This document shows, in pieces, positions 50,562-59,150 of a stretch of 64,000 bases of DNA (within the stretch, counting starts at the first letter, position 1; the number at the start of each line of letters is the position of its first letter). The position numbers and the translations under genes were made by a program. Source of the stretch: Planctomycetota bacterium (GTDB taxonomy: Bacteria > Planctomycetota > Phycisphaerae > Phycisphaerales > UBA1924); NCBI GenBank assembly GCA_014584315.1, contig JACTNA010000026.1:19957-83956 (forward strand), written 5' to 3'. Below the pieces are notes generated by a model, which did not search any database, had not been told where the DNA came from, and worked only from the letters and a program-made list of their open reading frames with translations.

Positions 50562-51608
50562 ATGAGCGATCGGAAGAGCCTGCTTGCATCCGTTGCCGAC
50601 GCGATCGCCGACTACCGCGACGGCGAGATCGACGCGCCTACACCCGACCACGTTGATCACTGGGTTCGCCAGTTCGATCCGGGAGTGCAGGTGCCGCTCT
50701 TGCGGGAGTTCGCCCACATGCTGGGCGCCACATATCTGTCGAAGGAGACGATGTCCGGCTTCTTCCGCCATCAAATCCGTCACAAGGAGCTCGCCGGCAC
50801 CGACCCGTGCGGATTCTGGCGCAATGCCAACCTCCTGGACATTCAGCAACAGGGCCACAGCCAGTCGGACATTCGTGCGCTTTTCGGCGACGCGCTGAAG
50901 AAGGAATGCGGCATCAAGTCGCTGGCCGATTGCGGTGCGGCTGACGAGGTCTTCGTCTACCTCGACGACGTTCTCTTCAGCGGGAGCCGCATCGGAAACG
51001 ACCTGGAGGAGTGGATCAAGACGGACGCGCCGGCCCGAGGCACCGTGCACATCCTCGTAATGGCCGCGTATCGCTTTGGAGAGTGGAAGTGCTCCGAGCG
51101 CCTGAAGAAGGTAGCTGCGGACGCGAAGAAGAAGCTCTCGTTTCAGGTCTGGGCCGCGCTCCGCCTAGAAAACCGCGTGAGCCATCAGAAGCAGTCCGAG
51201 GTTCTCTGGCCTGCGACTGTTCCCGATGACGCCGCGCTGAAGGCATACCTGGGCGAGGAGCAGAAGTTCCCGTTCAAGCCGCGAACGCCGGGCGGTAAGC
51301 TCGAGCATCCGCTCTTCTCGTCAGAAGAAGGGCGTCAGCTGCTCGAGCGGGAATTCCTGATCGCCGGCATGCGCATCAGGTCGTTCTCACAGAACCCAAG
51401 CCGGGCGCTCCGCCCCCTGGGGTTCAGCCCATTTGGCCTGGGCTTCGGCTCGACGATCGTCACGTACCGCAACTGCCCGAACAACGCGCCGCTTGCGCTG
51501 TGGTGGGGCGACCCGGCGGCGCCGAAGCACCATCCCTTCTCGAAGTGGTATCCGCTTGTTCAGCGCAAGACGTATGGATCGGAGGCCGGATTCGATGACG
51601 TCTTCTGA
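50562..51608 (+). CDS. phosphoribosyltransferase-like protein (PRTase-CE type)
   Basis: DEVFVYLDDVLFSGSRIGNDLEEWI resembles a PRPP-binding loop; overall layout matches my recollection of the conflict-system-associated PRTase-CE family (not searched). Confidence 0.6.
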   Translation: MSDRKSLLASVADAIADYRDGEIDAPTPDHVDHWVRQFDPGVQVPLLREFAHMLGATYLSKETMSGFFRHQIRHKELAGTDPCGFWRNANLLDIQQQGHSQSDIRALFGDALKKECGIKSLADCGAADEVFVYLDDVLFSGSRIGNDLEEWIKTDAPARGTVHILVMAAYRFGEWKCSERLKKVAADAKKKLSFQVWAALRLENRVSHQKQSEVLWPATVPDDAALKAYLGEEQKFPFKPRTPGGKLEHPLFSSEEGRQLLEREFLIAGMRIRSFSQNPSRALRPLGFSPFGLGFGSTIVTYRNCPNNAPLALWWGDPAAPKHHPFSKWYPLVQRKTYGSEAGFDDVF

Positions 51609-54600
51609 TCAACGCTCTCGGGACCAGACGCGGACCTACGACCGGCGCACGAGCGTCGTGTTCTGCAAGACGCAGGAGGCCTTCGGCGGGCTCTCGAATA
51701 TGGCGTCGGGTTACCCCGTCGTAGTCAATGGGGTCGACATTCGCACATCGGAGGCGCTCTACCAAGCGTGCCGGTTCCCGCATCGTCCCGACGTGCAGCA
51801 ATTGATCATCGCCGAGCGCAGCCCGATGACAGCGAAGATGAAGAGCAAGCCGCACCGGCACGACACCAGACCGGACTGGGACGCCGTCCGCGTGACCATC
51901 ATGCGGTGGTGCCTTCGAGTGAAGCTCGCCCAACACTGGCAAGGGTTTGGCGATCTGCTCCGGTCTACCGGTGACCGCCCGATTGTTGAAGAATCGCGGA
52001 AGGACGACTTCTGGGGCGCGAAGGTCGTCGACCCAAACACACTTCTGGGAAAGAACGTGCTTGGGCGCCTGCTGATGGAGCTGCGCGAGGAATTGACGTC
52101 AGCATCTGGGGAACGGCTTCGGCGCGTTGAACCGCCGGGCATCCCGGATTTCCAGTTGTACGGCCAGCGTATTGGCGTGATCGCGGGTTACGGTGTACGC
52201 GATCGCGACGCGGACATGCTCCGGCATCCCCTTCTCGCCAGTGCGCGCGAGGATGAGACGCGGGCGCCCAAGCCCACATCAGCATCCACCCAAGCAGTAG
52301 CAGTGGGCGCGGCGGTGCCGGCGACATCGACAACGAAGGACTGGAGCAGCGGCGTGATTCCAAAGGAGTGCAAACGCCTCGCCGAAGTGGACTTCCCCAT
52401 CGCCGTCGTGTCGAAGCACTCGGCGCGGGAGAAGTCGATCCGGCACGGGCATCCCTCGACGCTGCACCTCTGGTGGGCACGGCGTCCCCTGGCGGCCTGC
52501 CGGGCGATGCTTATGGCGCTGCTGCTGCCCAACCCAGCCGACCCGCACTGCCCGGCCGACTTCAAGCAGGCGGCGCGGCGCGTCCTCCTGCAGCATCCCA
52601 TGCGCCCGGGGCGATGGGAAACAGAGATCAAGACCGACGAGGGCCTGCGGCACGTGCTGCTCCAGTTCATTGGGGACTTCGCCGACTGGGACCACGCGGC
52701 AAACGCGGCGTACCTGAGGGCGGCACGCGAACTCGTCAATGCCGCCCACCCGGGCGACACGCCACTGGTCGTCGATCCCTTCGTCGGCGGAGGGTCGATC
52801 CCGCTTGAGGCGCTGCGCTTGGGGTGCGACTCCTTCGGCAGCGACCTCAACCCCGTGGCGTGCCTCATCAACAAGGTCCTGCTGGAGGACATCCCGCGGC
52901 ACGGGGAGCGCTTGGCCGAAGAACTCCGGCGTGTGGGCGCTGAGGTCCAGGAGGCCGCCGAGGCCCAACTGGCCGCGTTCTATCCCGCCGACTCTGACGG
53001 GGCGCGGCCCATCGCGTACCTGTGGGCGCGCACGGTACTGTGCGAGCAGCCCGGGTGCGGGTGCGAGATCCCGTTGGCTCGATCCTTCTGGCTCTGCTCC
53101 AAGGCGTCGCGCCGTCGGGCGCTGCGGTATGAGGTCAGAAGGCCGCGCGGTAAGCCCCCGTACGTGGAGTTCGAGGTCTACGAGCCCAGGAACGAGAAGG
53201 ACATCCAGCCGGGGACCGTGAATCGGGCCAAGGCAGCGTGCCCGGCGTGCGGGGGCGTGCTCGCGCCCGAGCGGGTGCGGGCGCAGTTGCGCGAGCGGAA
53301 GGGCGGTGCAAGGGATGCACGACTGCTCGCGGTGGTGACGACGCGGCGGGATGTTGGAGGCGGGGGCATGGGCGAGGGTGGGCGGTTCTATCGCACGCCG
53401 ACCGATGCAGACCTGCGCGCGACCAGGGCGGCCGAGAAGGAACTCGCACGGCGGGTCACGGCGACGCCCGAGATCCTCAGCGGCCTGAGCATGGTGCCGA
53501 ATGAGCCGACGCCGCGCGGGGGCGGGTCCGGCGCCGGGCGTGCCTTCTCGCAGCGCAACTACGGCATGGATGCGTTCGCGGACCTGTTCACCCCCCGGCA
53601 GTTGCTGGCCATGACGACGCTGGCGCAACTCGTGCGCCAAGCGGGGGAGCGGCTGCGGGCGGGAAGCCCGGGCGAGAGCGTCGCGATAGCCACTGCGACA
53701 AGGACCGTCGATCGGTCCACGGCTTCCGTCGCTCGGTCTACGCCTCTCGTCAAAGGGTCAACGGCCGCCGTCGAGGCGTCTGCGCCTTCCGTTCATCGGT
53801 CTACGGGCGTCGTGAAGGGGTCTGCGGGGACCGTTGCTCGGTCTACGGCACCCGCGGACCGCCCGCTGAGCATGCTCGGCGGGGGTGCGGCCAAGGGCGA
53901 GATGACGCCAACGCTGGCCGAGGCTGTGCAGACGGCGCTGGCACTCGCATTAGGCAGGCAGACTGACGCATCTAGTTCCTTGTGCCGTTGGCATACCAGC
54001 GGCGAAAAGCACACGTCCACATTCGGGCGTCAGGCGCTGCCGATTGTGTGGGACTTCTCCGAGGTGTACGTCCTGTCAGAGATGACGGGTGGCTTTCCAG
54101 GTTCCATCGATTGGGTAGCCGAGGTCTGCTCGTTGCAGAGCGCCATTACCCAACGAGGTTCCGTCGTTCAGGCGAGCGCCACGGTACACCCGCTGCCGAG
54201 CGATTCCACCGCTGCATTCTTCACCGATCCTCCTTACTACGACGCTGTTCCCTACGCAGACCTGTCAGACTACTTCTATGTCTGGCTCAAGCGCGCGCTG
54301 CCTGCATCGCGCCTCAAGGCATTCGCCGATCAACTTGCCCCGAAAGACGACGAGTGCATCGTCGATGAAATCAAAGGCAAGGATCGTGCCTACTTCGAAA
54401 AGACCATGGGCGAGGCGATGGCCGAGGGTCGGCGCGTCTTGAAGCCCGACGGCATCGGGTGCGTGGTCTTCGCCCACAAGACGACCGAAGGGTGGGAGGC
54501 GCTCCTGGGCGGCATGATCGACGCCGGATGGACCATCACCGGCTCCTGGCCCATCACCACCGAGATGTCCTCACGATTGCGAGCGCGGGAATCGGCAGCG

Positions 54601-55629
54601 CTGGCTGCGAGCATCCACCTGGTCTGCCGTCCGCGACCCGAAGATGCACCGATCGGCGACTGGGGCGATGTGCGGGCGGAACTTCCGCGGCGCGTCACCG
54701 AATGGATGGATCGCTTGCAGGCCGAGGGCGTGCGCGGCGCCGACTTGGTGTTCGCGTGCATCGGCCCGGCGCTGGAGGTCTACAGCCGCTACAGCAAGGT
54801 CGTCGATCCGCAGGAGCGTCCCATCCCGCTTGGCGGCGACCCAGAGGCCAAAGAGGCGCACCAGCGGGGATTCCTGGCCTACGTCTGGGAGGTCGTGGGC
54901 CGTGCGGCGCTGAACCAAGTCCTAGGTACGGCGGAGGCGACGGCCCGAAACGGCGCCGCCGGCGCACTCGAGGAGGATGCTCGGTTGACGGCACTGTTCC
55001 TGTGGACGCTTCAGGCGACGGCAGCCACCGCGAACGGGGATGACATGACCCAGGAACACGCCGAAGAGGAGGACGCCGATGACGATGACGCCCCGAGCGG
55101 TGGCAAGGCCAAGAAGGGCTTCTCGATGGTGTACGACGTCGCCCGGCGCTTCGCTCAGCCCCTCGGCATCCACATGGAAACGTGGGAGAAGCGGATCATC
55201 GAGACAGAGAAAGGCGTCGTCCGTCTGATCCCGGTGCTTGAGCGGGCTGAGCAGTTGTTCGGGGAGGACGGGGCCTCGGCTGTGGCAGACCGTCTTGAGA
55301 AGTCAAAGGACGCAGCCAATGCCGCGCAGGGCCTGCTGTTCCCGCAGCCTGAGGAAGCTCCGCGCGTGCGTGGCGGGCGTCGCGGGCGCGCGGACGTTTC
55401 TGATGAGGCGCTGCGGGCCCGCCGCGAAGCGACCACGCTGGATCGCGTACACGCGGCGATGCTCCTCCAGGCCAGCGGGCGGGCCAACGCCCTGCGGGCG
55501 CTGTTGCAGGCGGAGATCGATCGCGGGCCGGACTTCCTGCGGCTGGCCAACGCGTTGTCGGCGCTGTACCCGCAGGCCAGCGACGAGAAGCGGCTGGTGG
55601 ACGCGATGCTGCTGGCGGTGCCGAGATAG
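51595..55629 (+). CDS. NADAR (YbiA/DUF1768-like) domain fused to DUF1156 DNA methyltransferase
   Basis: N-terminus VVFCKTQEAFGGLSNMASGYPVVVNGVDIRTSEALYQACRFPHRPDVQQLI...KMKSKPHRHDTRPDWDAVRVTIMRWCLRVKLAQ...LGKNVLGRLLMELREEL (NADAR); then VDFPIAVVSKHSAREKSIRHGHPSTLHLWWARRPLAACRAML (DUF1156), VVDPFVGGGSIPLEALRLG (motif I), FFTDPPYYDAVPYADLSDYFYVWLKRAL (motif IV). ATG at 51595 overlaps the upstream gene by 14 nt. Confidence 0.85.
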   Translation: MTSSDQRSRDQTRTYDRRTSVVFCKTQEAFGGLSNMASGYPVVVNGVDIRTSEALYQACRFPHRPDVQQLIIAERSPMTAKMKSKPHRHDTRPDWDAVRVTIMRWCLRVKLAQHWQGFGDLLRSTGDRPIVEESRKDDFWGAKVVDPNTLLGKNVLGRLLMELREELTSASGERLRRVEPPGIPDFQLYGQRIGVIAGYGVRDRDADMLRHPLLASAREDETRAPKPTSASTQAVAVGAAVPATSTTKDWSSGVIPKECKRLAEVDFPIAVVSKHSAREKSIRHGHPSTLHLWWARRPLAACRAMLMALLLPNPADPHCPADFKQAARRVLLQHPMRPGRWETEIKTDEGLRHVLLQFIGDFADWDHAANAAYLRAARELVNAAHPGDTPLVVDPFVGGGSIPLEALRLGCDSFGSDLNPVACLINKVLLEDIPRHGERLAEELRRVGAEVQEAAEAQLAAFYPADSDGARPIAYLWARTVLCEQPGCGCEIPLARSFWLCSKASRRRALRYEVRRPRGKPPYVEFEVYEPRNEKDIQPGTVNRAKAACPACGGVLAPERVRAQLRERKGGARDARLLAVVTTRRDVGGGGMGEGGRFYRTPTDADLRATRAAEKELARRVTATPEILSGLSMVPNEPTPRGGGSGAGRAFSQRNYGMDAFADLFTPRQLLAMTTLAQLVRQAGERLRAGSPGESVAIATATRTVDRSTASVARSTPLVKGSTAAVEASAPSVHRSTGVVKGSAGTVARSTAPADRPLSMLGGGAAKGEMTPTLAEAVQTALALALGRQTDASSSLCRWHTSGEKHTSTFGRQALPIVWDFSEVYVLSEMTGGFPGSIDWVAEVCSLQSAITQRGSVVQASATVHPLPSDSTAAFFTDPPYYDAVPYADLSDYFYVWLKRALPASRLKAFADQLAPKDDECIVDEIKGKDRAYFEKTMGEAMAEGRRVLKPDGIGCVVFAHKTTEGWEALLGGMIDAGWTITGSWPITTEMSSRLRARESAALAASIHLVCRPRPEDAPIGDWGDVRAELPRRVTEWMDRLQAEGVRGADLVFACIGPALEVYSRYSKVVDPQERPIPLGGDPEAKEAHQRGFLAYVWEVVGRAALNQVLGTAEATARNGAAGALEEDARLTALFLWTLQATAATANGDDMTQEHAEEEDADDDDAPSGGKAKKGFSMVYDVARRFAQPLGIHMETWEKRIIETEKGVVRLIPVLERAEQLFGEDGASAVADRLEKSKDAANAAQGLLFPQPEEAPRVRGGRRGRADVSDEALRARREATTLDRVHAAMLLQASGRANALRALLQAEIDRGPDFLRLANALSALYPQASDEKRLVDAMLLAVPR
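53707..53853 (+). repeat. 7 x 21-bp imperfect tandem repeat inside the methyltransferase gene
   Basis: Units gtcgatcggtccacggcttcc / gtcgctcggtctacgcctctc / gtcaaagggtcaacggccgcc / gtcgaggcgtctgcgccttcc / gttcatcggtctacgggcgtc / gtgaaggggtctgcggggacc / gttgctcggtctacggcaccc; encode VDRSTAS VARSTPL VKGSTAA VEASAPS VHRSTGV VKGSAGT VARSTAP. Confidence 0.92.
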
Positions 55630-55644
55630 AACTGGAATGTGACT

Positions 55645-56001
55645 ATGAGTACTGCAATCCACGATAGATCTGGCGCGGTGGTCGGGTGGCTGGACGACGG
55701 CGTGATTCGCATGCGCAATGGACGGCACGTTGCCTTCCTCAGCGGATCGGGTGTCTACAGCTACGGCGGACGACACTTGGGGCGCTTCCACAACGGGTTC
55801 TTCCGAGATCGTGGGGGTCACGCTGTTGCGTTTGTCGCGGGGGCCTCCGGCGGACCAGTTCCGCCGGTGCCCCATGTCCCTCCCGTCGCTCCCGTGTTCC
55901 CCGTTGCTCCTGTTTCGCCGGTTCCTCCCGTGGCTCCGGTCGCACCCGTTGATTCCCTCTCGTGGTCGTCGTTGACCTGGGAGTCCCTTCTCGGAGGCTG
56001 A
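55645..56001 (+). CDS. 4-fold-beta-flower-like small protein with (xPV)n tail
   Basis: Four short beta repeats (GAVVGWLDDGVIRMRNGRHVAFLSGSGVYSYGGRHLGRFHNGFFRDRGGHAVAFV) then PPVPHVPPVAPVFPVAPVSPVPPVAPVAPV and SLSWSSLTWESLLGG; GTG at 55639 is an alternative start. Confidence 0.65.
   Translation: MSTAIHDRSGAVVGWLDDGVIRMRNGRHVAFLSGSGVYSYGGRHLGRFHNGFFRDRGGHAVAFVAGASGGPVPPVPHVPPVAPVFPVAPVSPVPPVAPVAPVDSLSWSSLTWESLLGG
55861..55950 (+). repeat. 10 x 9-bp degenerate tandem repeat encoding (P/A/F/S)PV units
   Basis: ccgccggtg ccccatgtc cctcccgtc gctcccgtg ttccccgtt gctcctgtt tcgccggtt cctcccgtg gctccggtc gcacccgtt. Confidence 0.9.
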
Positions 56002-56003
56002 TC

Positions 56004-58781
56004 ATGGACTCCTGGTACAAAGTCGTCACGCCTCGGAAGGAGGTCCGCGAGGGCCGCTCCTTCGACCCCAGCGAGTTCGCCATCGCCCTCGAGCAGGTCG
56101 TCGCGGGCACGGCTCCCGAGGACTACCGCAAGCCGGAACTGTTCTTCTCCCGGACATGCTGGACGCGGGCGCTCACCGAGCACGTAGGCATGGTGCTCCG
56201 CCGCCTGTCAGGGCAGACGCAGAACACGTCGCCGGTGATGACGCTGATCACGCAGTTCGGCGGGGGCAAGACGCACACGCTGACGACGCTGTACCACCTT
56301 GCGAAGCTGGGGCCGAAGGCCAAGCCGATGACCGGCGTCCATGACCTATGGACCGCGGCGCAGTTGACCGAGGCCCCGGAGGCGGCGGTCGGCGTGTTCG
56401 TCGGCAACGCGTGGGACCCGGTCGAGGGGCGCGAGACGCCGTGGCTCGACCTGGCGTGGCAGATCGCCGGCAAGGCTGGGATCGAGGCGCTTGGTCCCGC
56501 GGCGAAGACGACGCCGCCCGGCACGGAGTCACTGGGGAGGCTCTTTGCGGCCGCGGGCAAGCCGGTGCTGATCCTGTGTGACGAGGTCCTCAACTTCACG
56601 AACCGGCATCGCGCGATGGCCGAGCCGTTCCACGCGTTCATCCAGAACCTCACCGTCTCTATGACCGGCACGGCCCGCGGGTCGGCGGTGATCAGCCTGC
56701 CGCGAAGCCAGGTGGAGATGACCGACTGGGACCTCCAGTGGCAGGACAAGATCACCAAGGTCGTGCGGCGCGTGGCGAAGGACCTGATCGCCAACGACGA
56801 GGGCGAGATCAGCGAGGTGATCCGTCGACGGCTCTTCGACGACATCGGGCCGGAGAAGGCCCGGCGCGCCGTGGCGAAGGCCTACGCGGACTGGTGCTTC
56901 GATCGCCGGGCCCAGCTGCCGCCGGAGTGGATGGCGGTCGATACCTCGACCACCGAGAAGAAGGCCCGCGAATACCTCCAGGGTCGGTTCGAGGCGTGCT
57001 ACCCGTTCCATCCGGCCACGCTCTCGGTGTTCCAGAGGAAGTGGCAGGCTCTGCCTCAGTTCCAGCAGACCCGCGGCACGCTGGCGATGCTGGCGCAGTG
57101 GATCGCGTGGGTGTTCGGCGAGCATCACCGTCAAGCGCGGAGCGAGCCGTTGATCACGATTGGCTCGGCACCGCTGCACGAGCCGGGGTTCCGGGCGGTG
57201 GTTTTGGGGCAGTTGGGCGAGGTGCGGCTCAAGTCGGCAATTGAGACGGACATCGCCGGAGACCAGGCACACGCGAAGGTGCTCGACATCGACGCGAAGG
57301 GGCCGCTGCGGGAGGTCCACCGGCGCGTAGGGACGGCGATCCTGTTCGAGTCGTCGGGTGGACAGCGCGACAAGGTGGCCCACCTTCCGGAGTTGCGGTT
57401 CGCGCTGGGCGAGCCGGACATCGAGACGACGTCCGTAGACAACGCCGCGATCGCGCTGGAGCGGCGGGCCTTCTTCATCCAGAAGGTCGGCGCGGATGGG
57501 TTCAAGGTCTACCACAAGGCCAAGATCGACAAGGCGGTGCACGACCGCAGGGCCTCGCTCGACGACGAGACAGATGTCAAGCCGGTGATGCGGCAACTGA
57601 CTGACGAAGAGTTCCGCCGCGGCGCGACGCTACCGCTGGTGCGGTACCCCGAGGACGACCCGATCCAGGACTCGCCGCGGCTGACACTGGTGCTCGTTGA
57701 TCCGGTGCACGAATGGAACGGCGGCGACCTGCGTGATCGGATTGCCGAGAGCACGAAGAACCGCGGGAAGTCGTCGCGGCTGTATCCGGGCTCGCTGGTT
57801 TGGTGCGTGCGCAAGCCCGGGCGCGACTTCAGGGACAAGGTCGAGATGCTGCAGGCGTGGCGGCGCGTGCAGCGCGATGTGCGCGACGGCGTGCTGGGAC
57901 CGGACTTCGAAAAGGCGGATCACCAGGAGATCGCCACGAAGGTGCGCGATGCCGAAGAAGCCGCGAAAGACGAGGTGTGGGCTGGGTATCGCTTCGCGGT
58001 GCTGGCGGATGCCCAGGCGTCGGGCGGGTTAAAGGTCATCGACCTAGGGGCCGGCCACTCCAGCGGAGCCGAGAGCCTGTGCGGCCGCATCATCGCGGCC
58101 CTCAAGGCCGAGGCGCTGCTGAACGAGTCCGTCGGCGCGGGCTACATCGATCGGAACTGGCCGCCGGCGTTCAAGGACTCTGGCGCTTGGCCGCTGCAGA
58201 GCCTTCGTCAGAGCTTCCTGAACGGCGCGCTGACGCGCCTGGTCGATCCGGACCGCGTGCTCAAGGAGAAGATCGTCGAGTTCGTGCGCAATGGCGACTT
58301 CGGGTTGGCGTCCGGCCCCAAGGGCGACGGCACGTTCGAGCGGCTGTGGTTCCAGGAGCCGATCACGTCGGACGAGGTCGCTTTTGAGGCGGGCGTGCTG
58401 CTGCTCAAGAAGCAAAGAGCCGCGGCGCTCAAGAAGGCACCCGGCGCGCCGGGGCCGGGCGAGACGACGATCACCCCACCGCCCCGGCCAGCGGGCCCCG
58501 ATGGCAAGGGGCCGCCGCCGGCTCCGCCTCCGGAGCGCCCGCCCATGCCCTCGTTGACCCGGCTGCGGATCAGCGGCACGGTGCCCGCGGAGCAGTGGAA
58601 CCGGATGGGGACGAAGATCCTCCCGAAGCTGCGCGCCGGCAAGGACCTCCGCATCGACGTGTCGTTCTCGATTGATGTGGACACCAAGTCCGTGGGAGAG
58701 ATGCGATCCGACCTGCGCCAAGTGCTCGACGACCTCGGGCTGGCCGGTGCGATCCGGATCGACGTTTCGGACGGAGCATGA
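56004..58781 (+). CDS. DUF499-family AAA-like ATPase
   Basis: LITQFGGGKTHTLTTLYHLAKLG Walker A as in DUF499 proteins; PVLILCDEVLNF Walker B; about 925 aa. Confidence 0.85.
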   Translation: MDSWYKVVTPRKEVREGRSFDPSEFAIALEQVVAGTAPEDYRKPELFFSRTCWTRALTEHVGMVLRRLSGQTQNTSPVMTLITQFGGGKTHTLTTLYHLAKLGPKAKPMTGVHDLWTAAQLTEAPEAAVGVFVGNAWDPVEGRETPWLDLAWQIAGKAGIEALGPAAKTTPPGTESLGRLFAAAGKPVLILCDEVLNFTNRHRAMAEPFHAFIQNLTVSMTGTARGSAVISLPRSQVEMTDWDLQWQDKITKVVRRVAKDLIANDEGEISEVIRRRLFDDIGPEKARRAVAKAYADWCFDRRAQLPPEWMAVDTSTTEKKAREYLQGRFEACYPFHPATLSVFQRKWQALPQFQQTRGTLAMLAQWIAWVFGEHHRQARSEPLITIGSAPLHEPGFRAVVLGQLGEVRLKSAIETDIAGDQAHAKVLDIDAKGPLREVHRRVGTAILFESSGGQRDKVAHLPELRFALGEPDIETTSVDNAAIALERRAFFIQKVGADGFKVYHKAKIDKAVHDRRASLDDETDVKPVMRQLTDEEFRRGATLPLVRYPEDDPIQDSPRLTLVLVDPVHEWNGGDLRDRIAESTKNRGKSSRLYPGSLVWCVRKPGRDFRDKVEMLQAWRRVQRDVRDGVLGPDFEKADHQEIATKVRDAEEAAKDEVWAGYRFAVLADAQASGGLKVIDLGAGHSSGAESLCGRIIAALKAEALLNESVGAGYIDRNWPPAFKDSGAWPLQSLRQSFLNGALTRLVDPDRVLKEKIVEFVRNGDFGLASGPKGDGTFERLWFQEPITSDEVAFEAGVLLLKKQRAAALKKAPGAPGPGETTITPPPRPAGPDGKGPPPAPPPERPPMPSLTRLRISGTVPAEQWNRMGTKILPKLRAGKDLRIDVSFSIDVDTKSVGEMRSDLRQVLDDLGLAGAIRIDVSDGA

Positions 58782-58784
58782 CCG

Positions 58785-59150
58785 ATGACCGGTTCGCACA
58801 AGCCATTCGGGAAATACCTCCGCGAGAAGCGTGTCGCCAAGGGGTACAGCCTCCGGCGGTTTGCGGAGCTCCTCGGTGTCAGTCCGACCTACCTGTCCCA
58901 CGTCGAGCAAGGGAAGATCGATTCGCCGTTGACGGCGAGACTTGCTCATCGCGCCGCCGAACTGCTCGGCGAGAGCCCGGATGAGCTGGTCACGATGGCA
59001 GGGCGTGTGCCCGAGGACCTGCCCAAGATCATCCAGGACCAGCCGGAGAACATGCCCGCTTTGCTCCGGGCCGCAAAGGGGCTTACTTCTGACAAGCTCA
59101 AGAAACTCGTCGAAGAGGCCAAGAAGCTGAAGGAAGGGAGCGATGACTGA
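58785..59150 (+). CDS. XRE-family HTH transcriptional regulator
   Basis: FGKYLREKRVAKGYSLRRFAELLGVSPTYLSHVEQGKIDSPLTARLAHRAAELLGESPDEL. Confidence 0.92.
   Translation: MTGSHKPFGKYLREKRVAKGYSLRRFAELLGVSPTYLSHVEQGKIDSPLTARLAHRAAELLGESPDELVTMAGRVPEDLPKIIQDQPENMPALLRAAKGLTSDKLKKLVEEAKKLKEGSDD

Noticed and set aside
53707-53853. Possible CRISPR-like array
   Set aside because: Contiguous 21-bp degenerate units with no spacers, in frame inside an ORF; a protein-coding tandem repeat.
55818-56183. Collagen-like (GxT)n minus-strand ORF
   Set aside because: The GATGATGGTG pattern is the antisense image of the 9-bp xPV repeats in the sense beta-flower gene, so it is not an independent protein.
46456-58781. 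Straightforward BREX or DISARM assignment
   Set aside because: I see no BrxZ/PglZ, BrxL, DrmB or phospholipase D-type gene in the window; only the general MTase/ATPase/helicase logic is shared.
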